A DNA stretch of 43,434 bases from Thiothrix lacustris DSM 21227 (GCF_000621325.1 NZ_JHYQ01000031.1:1-43434), one strand, 5' to 3'. Counted from the first letter of the stretch, positions 1-8,177 are shown. Numbers and translations are program-made. The notes: generated by a model from the sequence alone, not told the origin.

Positions 1-1
1 C

Positions 2-145
2 GAACCCGTGTTTGGGAACTTGCGCGGCAACAAACGCCTGCACCGCTTCACCTTGCGCAGCAAAGCCAAAGTGGACGGGCAATGGAAACTGTTTTGCCTG
101 ATGCACAACCTCGAAAAGCTGGCACATTACGGGTATGTCGCATGA
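2..145 (+). CDS. IS1182-family DDE transposase, C-terminal fragment
   Basis: An open frame enters from the window edge and ends at TGA 143-145. It encodes EPVFGNLRGNKRLHRFTLR and then a stretch with WKLFCLMHNLEKLAHYG, the well-known C-terminal signature of IS1182-type transposases: the conserved E of the DDE triad in EPVFG, followed by N-x-R and the HN-x-x-K tail. There is no start in the window, so the product is a fragment here; whether the full gene is intact outside cannot be told. Function in an intact copy would be cut-and-paste or copy-based transposition of the IS. Confidence 0.85.
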   Translation, partial: EPVFGNLRGNKRLHRFTLRSKAKVDGQWKLFCLMHNLEKLAHYGYVA

Positions 146-305
146 AGGGGGAAATGATGCTGCCAAACACGCAAAAATGCACCGTATTGAGCGTATCAGG
201 TGGCATTCAGGGCGTTATGGGGAAGCAGGAAGTCGGCAACGCTGAAAAAAACGCCCGGTCGTTTGGGATGTTCAAAAAAATGACTGCCCGATCTGGATGG
301 GATGA

Positions 306-419
306 TCAGATTCGGGTTTTTCTACACCCTCCTTGGTCAAGTTGACGGGCATCAGCCAACATTTGTTGCATGGCTTCTTCAGGGTCGAGTACGCTGATTA
401 CCAGTGTATTATTTGTCAT
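306..419 (-). pseudogene. Antitoxin partner of TumE-like toxin, N-terminal fragment cut by IS
   Basis: The ATG at 417-419 overlaps the last base of the upstream toxin stop (TGATG), a classic translational coupling. The first 31 codons (MTNNTLVISVLDPEEAMQQM...) resemble the N-terminus of the HTH antitoxins found beside TumE-family toxins, with the short beta-strand LVISVLDPEEA. Codon 31 is followed directly by the IS terminal repeat; the frame then runs six codons into the IS and stops at 306-308. The DNA-binding part is absent, so this is a remnant. The assignment as antitoxin relies on its position and start; the fragment alone is too short for certainty. Confidence 0.6.
314..326 (-). repeat. 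Terminal inverted repeat of the IS1182-like element (right end)
   Basis: The 13 bases gggtttttctaca are the exact reverse complement of 43139-43151. Sequence outside (327 onward) is coding for an antitoxin-like peptide and is interrupted here, which supports this as the outer boundary. Confidence 0.7.
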
Positions 420-720
420 CAGATACCTCCTTGGTTTCGGTGTGCCACTACGTTAGTGAGAAAGTCTTTGGTCAATTGCTCAAGGCTCACAAATGTATAG
501 GGGTATTCTGCATCCCCAATATGTTTGTGGTCGCCTTTGCCAGATTCGTTGTCATAACCAACCAGCCGTTTGCCATCTTTGCCATAGTAGTAGCGGTATT
601 TGTAGCCATGCGGCCTATCGGCAGTAGCAATTTCCAAACGACATACTCAAGGATTGCGTCATCGGGATAACGCATTTTGAAGTAGCTTAGCCGTTCGGCT
701 TTGGGTGATGTTTTTGGCAT
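419..720 (-). pseudogene. TumE-family toxin gene, inactivated by a one-base frameshift
   Basis: From ATG 718-720 the frame reads MPKTSPKAERLSYFKMRYPDD, AILEYVVWKLLLP. Beyond roughly base 620 the conserved family sequence continues only in another frame: DRPHGYKYRYYYG, RLVGYDNESGKGDHKHIGD and VSLEQLTKDFL, ending at TGA 419-421. The span is 302 bp, one short of 303; restoring one base gives 100 codons before the stop, the usual size for TumE-like toxins (type II toxin-antitoxin, toxin gene first). This fits a single-base deletion at about 620-632. A sequencing error is the alternative. The downstream antitoxin gene is separately destroyed by the IS. Confidence 0.7.
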
Positions 721-761
721 GGTGATATAATAACATAGGTATTCTGATTACCATGAGTGAT

Positions 762-921
762 TTTTGACAGAGGCGATGGCTGAGCGTAGTCGAAGCCATA
801 TTCTGTAGCTTACTTAAGGTAGCGCAAGATACGCAGCCTTCTTTTGACAGAGGCGATGGCTGAGCGTAGTCGAAGCCATATTCTGTAGCTTACTTAAGGT
901 AGCGCAAGATACGCAGCCTTC
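762..921. repeat. Perfect 80-bp tandem duplication
   Basis: Bases 762-841 and 842-921 are identical, as read by eye. The unit carries the imperfect hairpin-forming motif ggctgagcgtagtcgaagcc, which looks like an intergenic REP-type repeat. The second copy includes the last 28 bases of the EcsC-family gene with its stop at 894-896; the first copy is therefore a duplicated gene tail lying downstream. Together with bases 721-761 this makes up the non-coding gap between the toxin remnant and the EcsC gene. Confidence 0.9.
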
Positions 922-1682
922 ACCGCCGCCGCCCCATAACCACGCTCCAAGCGCCGCACGATAAAATGCCCCCGGCTCATGTTCTGGAAATGGTCGATGA
1001 ACAAGGTATTGATCAATGCCCCTCCCGCAGCACCGACCACCGGCAGGGATTGCGCCACCGCCTTTTCCGTGACCGGAATGCCAAAACGTGCCGCAATCTG
1101 CGAAACAAAGCGCACCAGCGGCGGGGCGGCTTGTTGGGTAATGCCTTGCTTGGCGAGGTATTCCAGCGCATCCGACAGCGATTTTGCCAGTGCTGCCCGC
1201 ACCGCGAAATAACCGGACTCAGTAGCGTCATCAAGGCTGGATGGGCCACCGAGTGCAAACACTTCCAGACAGGCCAACCGCGCTTCCGGTGACTTGATGG
1301 ACTCCCCTTCGCTGCGGGCAATGTCAGCAATCGAGCGCAAAATGATCGTAGTGGAAACCGGCAATTCAAGCGCCAGCGCAGGCAAGCCAAATGCCCCGCC
1401 CGCCGCACCGCTGATTCCCACGAAGGTTTTGTGCAGCCAGTTGGAAGACAGTTGTGGCTGCTCTTCCAGTGTGGAAACCGCCATATCCAGCGCGGTTTGC
1501 AGCGCCTTGTGGGTCGCCTTGCCAATCATGGCATGGGCACTTTCGGGCAGCATTGCCAGCCCTTTTTCGATGGGTGTGCCGACAACGTTGGTGATACGCG
1601 CCGCCAGCCCCGGATTTTCCAGCAGGCTTTTGGCGTAGCGCAGATCGGCAAGGTCTTCGGGGGAGATACCAAATGTCGTCAT
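894..1682 (-). CDS. EcsC family protein
   Basis: A 262-residue protein of the EcsC family (named after Bacillus subtilis EcsC; biochemical role not known). The start at 1680-1682 (MTTFGISPEDLADLRYAKSLL) is preferred over longer frames because homology-like sequence begins there and an AAGGCAG-like ribosome site precedes it. The family pattern is visible: an N-terminal helix, a glycine/alanine-rich middle (FVGISGAAGGAFGLPALALELP, then a STTIILRSIADIAR helix), the GGPSSLDDA segment and a C-terminal GAAGGALINTLFIDHFQ with ARGHF-like RGHFIVRRLE. The Gly/Ala-rich segments suggest membrane association or channel-like packing. It is divergent from the DegP-type protease gene (156 bp between starts). 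The 3' end lies in an 80-bp tandem repeat. Confidence 0.85.
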   Translation of the reverse strand: MTTFGISPEDLADLRYAKSLLENPGLAARITNVVGTPIEKGLAMLPESAHAMIGKATHKALQTALDMAVSTLEEQPQLSSNWLHKTFVGISGAAGGAFGLPALALELPVSTTIILRSIADIARSEGESIKSPEARLACLEVFALGGPSSLDDATESGYFAVRAALAKSLSDALEYLAKQGITQQAAPPLVRFVSQIAARFGIPVTEKAVAQSLPVVGAAGGALINTLFIDHFQNMSRGHFIVRRLERGYGAAAVKAAYLALP

Positions 1683-1838
1683 GGATAGCTGCCTTGGGTG
1701 AATAATGCTGATCGTGTCATTATGGCACGTTAAAATAAAACATGAACATTCCGTAACGTTATCGCAAACCCCCGGTAATGTTGCCTCTGTCATCATGCAT
1801 GGCATAAACACAGTATTTGATAAAGGAGTTTGCAATTC

Positions 1839-3302
1839 ATGTTCACACGTAACAAGTTGGTATTGGCCGCCGGTGTGCTGATGAGTTCTGCATTGGTGCT
1901 GGGTAATTTGCCGGTGATGGCTGAAATAGCCAGCCCGGCACCTGTGTCGCCCGCACCGGCTACAGCGCCAGCGGTAACAACGCCAGTAACTACCAGTGGT
2001 TTACCTGAGCTGACGACCCTGATCAAACAAAATGGTGCAGCGGTGGTGAATATCAGCGTTGAAGGTAAAAGCAGCGGGCGCGGTGGTCTGCCAGAAGGTT
2101 TGCCGCCAGAGTTGGAGCGTTTTTTCCGGGGTATGCCTGAAATGGACGAGCCGGAATCGCGCAGTGCCAAGGCAACAGGTTCGGGTTTTATTATCTCCGC
2201 TGATGGTTATATCGTCACCAATGCCCACGTGATTGAAAATGCCAAATCCGTCACTGTCGGTTTGAGCGACCGCCGCGATTTGCCCGCTGAAATCATTGGG
2301 GTGGATGCCCTCAGCGACATAGCTCTGTTAAAAGTGAAAGCCGACAACCTGCCGGTGGTGCAAATGGGTGATTCCAGTGCGCTGGAAGTGGGGCAGTGGG
2401 TGGTAGCGATTGGTGCGCCGTTCGGCCTTGACCATAGCGCAACCCAAGGGATTGTTAGTGCTTTGTCACGCAGCTTGCCGGATGGTACTTACGTGCCCTT
2501 CATCCAGACCGACGTTGCGGTGAACCCCGGTAACTCCGGCGGCCCCCTGTTTGACCTGAGCGGACGTGTCATTGGGGTGAATTCGCAGATTTACAGCCGC
2601 AGCGGTGGTTACATGGGCATTTCATTCGCCATTCCGGTGAATGTGGCGAAAACCGTGGTGGAGCAACTCAAGAACAAGGGCAAGGTTGAGCGTGGCTGGC
2701 TGGGTGTCGCGATTCAGGACATGAGTCAGGATCTGGCAAGCTCCTTCAGCCTTAGCCAACCGGATGGCGCATTGGTTTCCAGCGTGCAACCGGGTAGCCC
2801 CGCAGACAAGGCCGGGGTGCAAGCCGGTGACGTTATCGTCGGCTTTGGCACGGGTAAGGTGAAATCTTCTGCCGATTTGCCTTTGCTGGTAGGCAATACG
2901 CCGATTGGCACACAGGTTCCGCTCAAATTGCTGCGTGCCGGTGGCGAAAAGACGCTGGATGTCACCATTGCCAAACTCGATAGCGGCGATGAAGAAGCTG
3001 CGCCGGTGGTTGCCGGTGGCGACAGTGGCATGTTGGGGTTGGCGGTTTCCGGCCTGAGCAGTGCCGATCTCAAGGATCGTAAACTGAGCAATGGTCTGAT
3101 GGTTGAAGAAGTATTGGCTGGCAGTGTGGCTGAAAAATCAGGGTTGGAAACCGGCGATATTATTATGTCGGTCAATAGCCAGCCAGTGACGAACCCGTCA
3201 GACCTGAAAACAGCAGTACAGTCAGCGCCATCAGGCAGACCCATTGCCTTGTTGATCATGCAAGGGGAGCAAACCCGCTTTATTGCGATTACTAAACCGT
3301 AA
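1839..3302 (+). CDS. degP: Do-like periplasmic serine protease (DegP/DegQ/MucD type)
   Basis: A 487-residue HtrA-family protease that degrades or refolds misfolded envelope proteins in the periplasm. An N-terminal signal peptide (residues 1 to about 28, hydrophobic LVLAAGVLMSSALVLG, ending near VMAEI) is followed by a Pro/Ala-rich linker, a trypsin-like domain with His130 (TNAHVIENA), Asp160 (LSDIALLKV) and Ser233 (NPGNSGGPL), and two PDZ domains (about 265-350 and 390-480). Length and order match the Do family. ATG 1839 is chosen because AAAGGAG lies 10 bases upstream; a TTG at 1830 would lengthen the N-terminus by three residues. A strong terminator follows at 3361-3403. degP, degQ and mucD cannot be separated from sequence alone, so the symbol is generic. 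Confidence 0.93.
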   Translation: MFTRNKLVLAAGVLMSSALVLGNLPVMAEIASPAPVSPAPATAPAVTTPVTTSGLPELTTLIKQNGAAVVNISVEGKSSGRGGLPEGLPPELERFFRGMPEMDEPESRSAKATGSGFIISADGYIVTNAHVIENAKSVTVGLSDRRDLPAEIIGVDALSDIALLKVKADNLPVVQMGDSSALEVGQWVVAIGAPFGLDHSATQGIVSALSRSLPDGTYVPFIQTDVAVNPGNSGGPLFDLSGRVIGVNSQIYSRSGGYMGISFAIPVNVAKTVVEQLKNKGKVERGWLGVAIQDMSQDLASSFSLSQPDGALVSSVQPGSPADKAGVQAGDVIVGFGTGKVKSSADLPLLVGNTPIGTQVPLKLLRAGGEKTLDVTIAKLDSGDEEAAPVVAGGDSGMLGLAVSGLSSADLKDRKLSNGLMVEEVLAGSVAEKSGLETGDIIMSVNSQPVTNPSDLKTAVQSAPSGRPIALLIMQGEQTRFIAITKP

Positions 3303-3360
3303 GGTAAACACACACACACTTTCACTCTCGACACTCTCTTGGCACACTCCAAGCCACTTT

Positions 3361-3403
3361 CCCCGTCAACGGATACGCAATCGCCGTGACGGGGATTTTT
3401 TTT
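3361..3403 (+). terminator. Rho-independent terminator after the degP-like gene
   Basis: An 8-bp stem (ccccgtca at 3361-3368, tgacgggg at 3387-3394) is followed by a run of eight T. Confidence 0.85.
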
Positions 3404-3509
3404 GGTGCATCGCCAGTTATCTGAATATCGCGATAGCTCAGGTATAAGCCTGCTGACAAAATTTATTGTGGCTTACATCATGGACATAAATTTTAACGAG
3501 GAATTGTCC

Positions 3510-4145
3510 ATGTCCGATACCACAGAAGAAATGTATGTTACCCCTGCTGAACAGACTGAAGCCGCGTCTGAATCCATTGACATCGTTGAACCCATTGATG
3601 CTATTGAACCCGTGGAATCGGTAGAATCTACTGAGCATGAAGTCGTTATCGAAGCCGTTGCTCCCTCTCCAGCACCTGCTCAAACTAACGATACAGTGTT
3701 GTCTTCCGCGTTGGGTGTATACCGCGATTTAGTGCAACAAATTCAAACCAATAAACAGGCGATTCAAACCCATCGGCAGGAACTGGCTGAAGTTCGCCAG
3801 AAAATCCGCGATTTATCGGCCATCAGCAAGCGCGAGCCGCATGTGGAAGAGGAAGCTGATAGCCACGGGTTGCACACCAGCAAAGTGGCTGCCCAATACG
3901 ATGATTGTGGCAGCATCATTGGTTATGCTGAGCAAGTTAGACGCCATGTTTACGACAATATCAGTGAAGCTGAAGCCTTGCTGTCACCGATGAGCCAAAG
4001 TGTTGACCTGCTAAAACTGCGGGTACGCCACATCCGCTTGCTGGAAAACCTGCTAGCCGCTCAAGAGCTGGGCTTGCGCCTTGAAATCCAGCAACGCAAT
4101 GCCGACGCTTGTATCTGGCAGCTTGCTGACATCCTCAAGGTGTAA
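3510..4145 (+). CDS. Hypothetical protein, acidic N-terminus and coiled-coil middle
   Basis: I do not recognise this 211-residue protein. The start ATG 3510 is chosen because an ACGAGGAA ribosome site precedes it; an in-frame ATG at 3480 is possible. Residues 1 to about 65 are strongly acidic and low-complexity, with near repeats of I/V-E-P-I/V-D/E (IDIVEPIDAIEPVESVEST). Residues about 75-115 are rich in Q, K, E and heptad-like (VQQIQTNKQAIQTHRQELAEVRQKIRDL), suggesting a coiled coil, and the C-terminal part is helical with leucines spaced as in a bundle. No signal peptide or membrane segment is seen, so it is probably cytoplasmic. It stands alone between the degP terminator and a convergent oxidase gene whose stop lies 3 bases away. 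Function unknown. Confidence 0.7.
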   Translation: MSDTTEEMYVTPAEQTEAASESIDIVEPIDAIEPVESVESTEHEVVIEAVAPSPAPAQTNDTVLSSALGVYRDLVQQIQTNKQAIQTHRQELAEVRQKIRDLSAISKREPHVEEEADSHGLHTSKVAAQYDDCGSIIGYAEQVRRHVYDNISEAEALLSPMSQSVDLLKLRVRHIRLLENLLAAQELGLRLEIQQRNADACIWQLADILKV

Positions 4146-4148
4146 GCC

Positions 4149-5588
4149 TTACAGCTTAACGCTTTGCGGGTGGCGGATCAGGTTGTGCGGGTCAAACTGG
4201 CGCTTGAGTGCCTGCAAACGCGGGTGGTTTTTGCCGTAATAGGCCGTTTCCCAATCAGGTAATTCGGCATCAGGGTAATTGCGGTAATGCGCTTTGATGC
4301 CGCCTGTGGTCAGCATCCCCTGAATTTCCCGCACGGTCTGTTCCGCCGTACTGGTTTGGCTGGCTTTGTCGTAATAAGTTTGAAGCTCGCCCAGATAGCC
4401 GAACCGGCGGTGTGGGTAGGCAGCAGTCGCTTCCAGCGCCGGGTCATTGATAGCCCCGCCCAATGTGTTGATTTGCAGGATGGTGTTGACCTTGGCGGCC
4501 GCCATTTTCTTGCAAATCTCCGGCAACATTGCCTTCAGGTCACTGAAACCGCTGTAATAACCCGCCGACACATTTTTGAAATACATCGGCTCAGTGCCGC
4601 CTTTGTAACGCTGGATGCCGCGTAGAAACGCATCCTTGCGCGGTGTCATGATCTCGGTTGCACCCGGCTTCAGTTTGGCGAGAATGGTTTTCAAGGCAGC
4701 GGAAGGTGTTGCGCTGGTGTCGGTCAGCAAGATGGTCAAATGTGTGCCATTCAATACCCAGGCTGAGTAAGCGCTGTTGGGCAAGTTCTTAGTCAGTTCA
4801 AACCAGCGTTCCGCCAGTTGGGTTGCGCTACTCGGTGCCAGGTTTTTGTACTTGTAGCGGTAACTGCTGAACGATGCCGGGGCAGGGTGGGTTTTAAATT
4901 CCAGCTCGGTAATAATGCCGAAATTACCATTGCCGCCGCCTTTGCACGCCCACAGTAACTCGGCATTGTCCTTGGAATCGTGTACCTTGCCTTGGCCATC
5001 GACCATGCGTACCCGTTGCAAACTGTCGCAGGTCAGCCCCCGTTGACGGGCAAAAAAGCCGTAACCCCCGCCCAAAGTTAACCCCGCCACCCCTACGCCT
5101 GCACACGACCCCGCCGGAATCAGCCGCCCGTATTGGTTGAGGTATTCGTACACGCCACCCAATTTTGCACCGGGTTGGATGGTTAGGCGTTTGCTGGTTT
5201 TGTTGTAGGTGGGCTTGTTCATGCCTGACAAATCCAGCATCAAGCCGCCGTCATTGGTGGAAAAACCTTCAAAGCTATGCCCGCCGCTTTTGACTGTCAT
5301 CGGCAGTTTGCTGGTTTGGGCGAAGGCCACTGCTTCCTGCACGCCTTTTTCATTGGCACACACTGCAATGAACTTGGGCATGTTGGTGATACGCTTGTTG
5401 AAAATCTGGCGGTGTTTAGCGTAGTCCGCATCATGGCGTTGCAAGAAACGCACGTTGCCGCTGGAAATCGGGGTGATGGTATCGGCAAGTGCTGCGATCG
5501 GGTAATAAAAGGCCGGAATGCTGACAGCCATTGCCAATGAGTCCAGCAAAAAGCGCCGACGGTTGGGGTTGGGAGTGATGTCCTGCAT
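4149..5588 (-). CDS. Tat-exported FAD-binding oxidase (BBE family, bicovalent flavin)
   Basis: A 479-residue flavoprotein of the berberine-bridge/GOOX-like oxidase family. The N-terminus has a twin-arginine signal (NRRRFLLDSLAMAVSIPAF), so export through Tat with the flavin bound is likely. A PCMH-type FAD domain covers about residues 65-240: His104 in SGGHSFEGFS and Cys162 in AGSCAGVGVAGLTLGGGYG are the two residues that tether FAD in bicovalent members. The C-terminal BBE signature is NYPDAELPDWETAYYG with FDPHNLI. Family members oxidise sugars, alkaloids or other alcohols and pass electrons to oxygen; the substrate here cannot be deduced. It is monocistronic and convergent with the coiled-coil hypothetical and divergent from the NYN gene. 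Near-full family length. Confidence 0.9.
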   Translation of the reverse strand: MQDITPNPNRRRFLLDSLAMAVSIPAFYYPIAALADTITPISSGNVRFLQRHDADYAKHRQIFNKRITNMPKFIAVCANEKGVQEAVAFAQTSKLPMTVKSGGHSFEGFSTNDGGLMLDLSGMNKPTYNKTSKRLTIQPGAKLGGVYEYLNQYGRLIPAGSCAGVGVAGLTLGGGYGFFARQRGLTCDSLQRVRMVDGQGKVHDSKDNAELLWACKGGGNGNFGIITELEFKTHPAPASFSSYRYKYKNLAPSSATQLAERWFELTKNLPNSAYSAWVLNGTHLTILLTDTSATPSAALKTILAKLKPGATEIMTPRKDAFLRGIQRYKGGTEPMYFKNVSAGYYSGFSDLKAMLPEICKKMAAAKVNTILQINTLGGAINDPALEATAAYPHRRFGYLGELQTYYDKASQTSTAEQTVREIQGMLTTGGIKAHYRNYPDAELPDWETAYYGKNHPRLQALKRQFDPHNLIRHPQSVKL

Positions 5589-5658
5589 AATGGTGTGCCC
5601 TCGTATGGTTATGATGCTTGCAGTTAAATAATCTTATACCCACTCTCCAAGGAATGCC

Positions 5659-6141
5659 GTGAAAAAAGTTAGCCTGTTTGTGGATGTGCAAAACATCTAC
5701 TACACCACCCGCGACGCCTATGGGCGCAGTTTCGATTACAACCGTTTTTGGGCGCAGGCAACCGCTGGGCGTGAAGTGGTGCAGGCGTGTGCCTATGCCA
5801 TTGGGCGCGGCGATGAAAAGCAGATGCAATTCCAGAATATCCTGCGGGCGATTGGCTTTGAAGTGAAACTCAAACCCTACATCCAGCGCAGTGACGGTTC
5901 CGCCAAAGGTGATTGGGATGTGGGCATTACGCTGGATGTGATCGAAGCCGCCGCCAGCACGGATATTATCGTGCTGGCGTCCGGCGATGGTGATTTCGAC
6001 CAGTTGCTGCTGCGGGCATACCAACGCTACGGCGTGGAAACCGAAGTGTATGGTGTGCCGCGTTTGACGGCTAATTCCCTGATCAATGCGGCTACCCGCT
6101 TCGTGCCGATTGAAGAGGCTTTGTTACTGGGGAAACGCTGA
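5659..6141 (+). CDS. NYN domain protein (LabA/DUF88-like, PIN-type nuclease fold)
   Basis: A 160-residue single-domain NYN protein. The acidic residues expected of the PIN-like active site are present: Asp in SLFVDVQNIYY (residue 9), the GDWDVGITLDV segment around residue 95, and SGDGDFDQLL near 118. Known family members are ribonucleases or RNA-processing factors; LabA-type members have regulatory roles. Translation starts at GTG 5659, with an AAGGA ribosome site 7-8 bases before. It is convergent with hflC: the two 3' ends overlap by 18 bp, so antisense effects between the transcripts are possible. Substrate not inferable. Confidence 0.85.
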   Translation: MKKVSLFVDVQNIYYTTRDAYGRSFDYNRFWAQATAGREVVQACAYAIGRGDEKQMQFQNILRAIGFEVKLKPYIQRSDGSAKGDWDVGITLDVIEAAASTDIIVLASGDGDFDQLLLRAYQRYGVETEVYGVPRLTANSLINAATRFVPIEEALLLGKR

Positions 6142-7146
6142 GGGCGGGGGCGCAGCATTTTGCACCGCATTCGGCATGGAACCCATGTCTTTAAGCAGTT
6201 TGAAGACATCGCTATCGGTGGACAATATCAAACTGGTATCCGGCGTCATGATGGACTTGTAAGCATCCATTGTGCGGGTAAACGCATAAAATCTGGCGGC
6301 TGCTGGGCTTTGGTTGTAAGCATTGGCGTAGATTTCAGCGGCTTTGGCATCGCCTTCGCCCCGGATTTCTTCCACTTTGCGGTAAGCTTCGGACTGGATA
6401 CGATCCAGATCGCGGGTCATATTGCCGCGAATCCGTGCGGCTTCTCCGTTACCTTCGGAGCGGAAACGTTCGGCAATCTGGCGGCGTTCGCTGATCATGC
6501 GCTCGTAGATTTTGGGTTCGACGCTGGCGTTGTAATTGATGCGTTTGAAGCGGATGTCGAGCAATTCCACCCCGAAGACTTTTACCTTTTCGGCGGCGGC
6601 TTTGAAAATTTCCTGCTCTACCACGATCCGCCCCTTGCTAATGGGGACAAGTTCGCCTATGGATGCGCCCACGGAAGGGTTGGCATTCGCCACGTCGCTT
6701 TCGGTCAGCACCACGTCTTTGAGTGGCACGCGGCCTTTGGTGGTGCGCACGATTTCAATCAGCTCGTGTTTGGCGACGGCGTTGCGGGTTTCGCTGCCGA
6801 GGATGTCATCCAACCGTGACAGGGCGCTGCGTTCGTCACGCAAACGCAAGAAATACGCCAGCGGGTCGACAATGCGCCAGCGGGCAAACAGGTCTACCGA
6901 GATGTAGAGCTTGTCCTTGGTGGGCATGTCAGAGGGGCTGCCATCCCATTCGAGGATGCGTTTGTCGATGCGGTTAATGTCCTGAATGAAGGGCACTTTC
7001 ATTTTTAGCCCGGCATCGGTGACGGGTTCGCCCACCGGCTTGCCAAACTGGGTGAGGATGACTTGCTGGGCTTCACCCACGGTATAAAAGGCGTTGAACA
7101 GCACAAAGGCCAATAGCCCGGCAACAATAATGAGTAAGCGGTTCAT
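6124..7146 (-). CDS. hflC: HflC, membrane SPFH/band-7 protein, FtsH regulator subunit
   Basis: A 340-residue SPFH protein with one N-terminal membrane segment (LLIIVAGLLAFVLFNAFY), an SPFH domain (QQVILTQFGKPVGEP through about residue 190) and a long charged helical region (ISERRQIAERFRSEGNGEAARIRG, EEIRGEGDAKAAEIYANAY) typical of HflC, then a Pro-rich tail (APPPSAFPQ). In characterised bacteria HflK and HflC form a large periplasmic cage around the membrane protease FtsH and modulate its activity. Its ATG overlaps the hflK stop by 4 bp (ATGA), so the two are translationally coupled. The usual upstream neighbours hfq and hflX are not present here. Confidence 0.92.
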   Translation of the reverse strand: MNRLLIIVAGLLAFVLFNAFYTVGEAQQVILTQFGKPVGEPVTDAGLKMKVPFIQDINRIDKRILEWDGSPSDMPTKDKLYISVDLFARWRIVDPLAYFLRLRDERSALSRLDDILGSETRNAVAKHELIEIVRTTKGRVPLKDVVLTESDVANANPSVGASIGELVPISKGRIVVEQEIFKAAAEKVKVFGVELLDIRFKRINYNASVEPKIYERMISERRQIAERFRSEGNGEAARIRGNMTRDLDRIQSEAYRKVEEIRGEGDAKAAEIYANAYNQSPAAARFYAFTRTMDAYKSIMTPDTSLILSTDSDVFKLLKDMGSMPNAVQNAAPPPSAFPQ

Positions 7147-8126
7147 GGTTGCGCCTCCGCTGGGGTTGTTTGTTTTTGGTTAAGGTTGAGCAGGGGCAGC
7201 AGGTTTTTCATGCCTTCATCGACCACCACCTTATTTTCGACGCCGGGCAAAATGTCCTGCATGGTTTCCAGATACAAGCGTTGCTGGGTAATGGCGGGGG
7301 CTTTTTGGTATTCGGTAAATACGGCATTGAAGCGTGAAACATCCCCTTCGGCTTCATTGATGCGTTTGAGGCGGTAGCCTTCAGCTTCGCGGATGCGCTG
7401 GTCTTTTTCACCTTCTGCCAAGGGCACGACTTTGTTGTAGTCGCGGCGGGCTTCGTTGATGAGCTTTTCCTTTTCCTGTTGCGCTTGGTTGACCTCGTTG
7501 AAGGATTCCTGCACCGGGGCGGGTGGGTTGATGTTTTTCAGTTGTACTTGGTCAATGCTGATGCCCATGGTGTAGAGGGTGGCGAGTTTTTGCATCTTGA
7601 GCAGGGCTTCGACTTCGATTTCCTGTCGCCCAATGGTGAGCACTTCATCGACAGTGCGGTCGCCGACGACTTCACGCATTACCGATTCGGACACGTCGCG
7701 CAGGGTTGCGCCGGGTTCGCGCACCGCAAACAGGTAGTGAGTGGGTTCGGATATGCGGTATTGCACCACCCATTCGACCAGCCCGACATTCAGGTCGCCG
7801 GTGACCATCGGGGATTCATCTCGTGGGGTATCAGAATACTGATCGGGGTTACTGGCACCTTCGGTATAAAAGCCGAATTCCTGTTTCAACTGGCGCTTGA
7901 CGGGCAGGATGGTGGCAATATCCACGCCTAACGGAATCTTGAAATGCAGGCCGGGCGGGACTTCCGCGTGAAGTTTGCCAAAGCGTTGCAGGATGGCGAC
8001 AGAATCACTGGGGACGGTATACCACGATGACCACGCAATAATGCCGAGCACTACGAGGATAACGGGTAGGGCGCTAAAGCTGCGTGCTGACGGCAACTGT
8101 AACACCTGCGGGAAAGGCGTTTTCAT
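7143..8126 (-). CDS. hflK: HflK, membrane SPFH/band-7 protein, partner of HflC
   Basis: A 327-residue SPFH protein: one membrane segment (ALPVILVVLGIIAWSSWY, about residues 19-37), then an SPFH domain starting at TVPSDSVAILQRFGK with EVPPGLHFKIPLG, and the helical region NEVNQAQQEKEKLINEARRDYN, EGEKDQRIREAEGY. It is shorter than Escherichia coli HflK (about 419 residues) because the Gly/Pro-rich cytoplasmic N-terminus is missing; only some 18 residues precede the membrane helix. It is first in a two-gene operon with hflC. A hairpin (8178-8203) lies in its upstream region. The short N-terminus could mean this is a paralogue of the hfq-linked hflK elsewhere in the genome. Confidence 0.88.
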   Translation of the reverse strand: MKTPFPQVLQLPSARSFSALPVILVVLGIIAWSSWYTVPSDSVAILQRFGKLHAEVPPGLHFKIPLGVDIATILPVKRQLKQEFGFYTEGASNPDQYSDTPRDESPMVTGDLNVGLVEWVVQYRISEPTHYLFAVREPGATLRDVSESVMREVVGDRTVDEVLTIGRQEIEVEALLKMQKLATLYTMGISIDQVQLKNINPPAPVQESFNEVNQAQQEKEKLINEARRDYNKVVPLAEGEKDQRIREAEGYRLKRINEAEGDVSRFNAVFTEYQKAPAITQQRLYLETMQDILPGVENKVVVDEGMKNLLPLLNLNQKQTTPAEAQP

Positions 8127-8177
8127 GGGCTTGTGCTCCGGTAATAATCTTTATTATGTTGATTACTGTATACCTTG

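Larger units (their letters stand above)
1..326 (+). mobile_element. IS1182-like insertion sequence, right (3') end, truncated by window start
   Basis: This stretch holds the last 47 codons of a transposase, about 180 bp without a convincing gene, and a terminal inverted repeat at 314-326 (gggtttttctaca). The exact reverse complement of that 13-mer occurs at 43139-43151, 61 bp before the start of an IS1182-type transposase, so I take the two as the right and left ends of the same kind of element. The right end falls exactly between codons 31 and 32 of an antitoxin-like reading frame on the minus strand, marking the insertion point. The family call rests on the transposase C-terminus; the element boundary is inferred from the repeat. 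Confidence 0.8.

Noticed and set aside
82-345. 87-codon plus-strand frame over the IS right end
   Set aside because: It lies in another frame than the transposase, has no family features and runs across the IS boundary into the antitoxin fragment; treated as chance.
1683-1838. Possible sigma-E promoter before the degP-like gene
   Set aside because: A gaaca-like element is present, but no convincing -10 partner at the right distance; not called.
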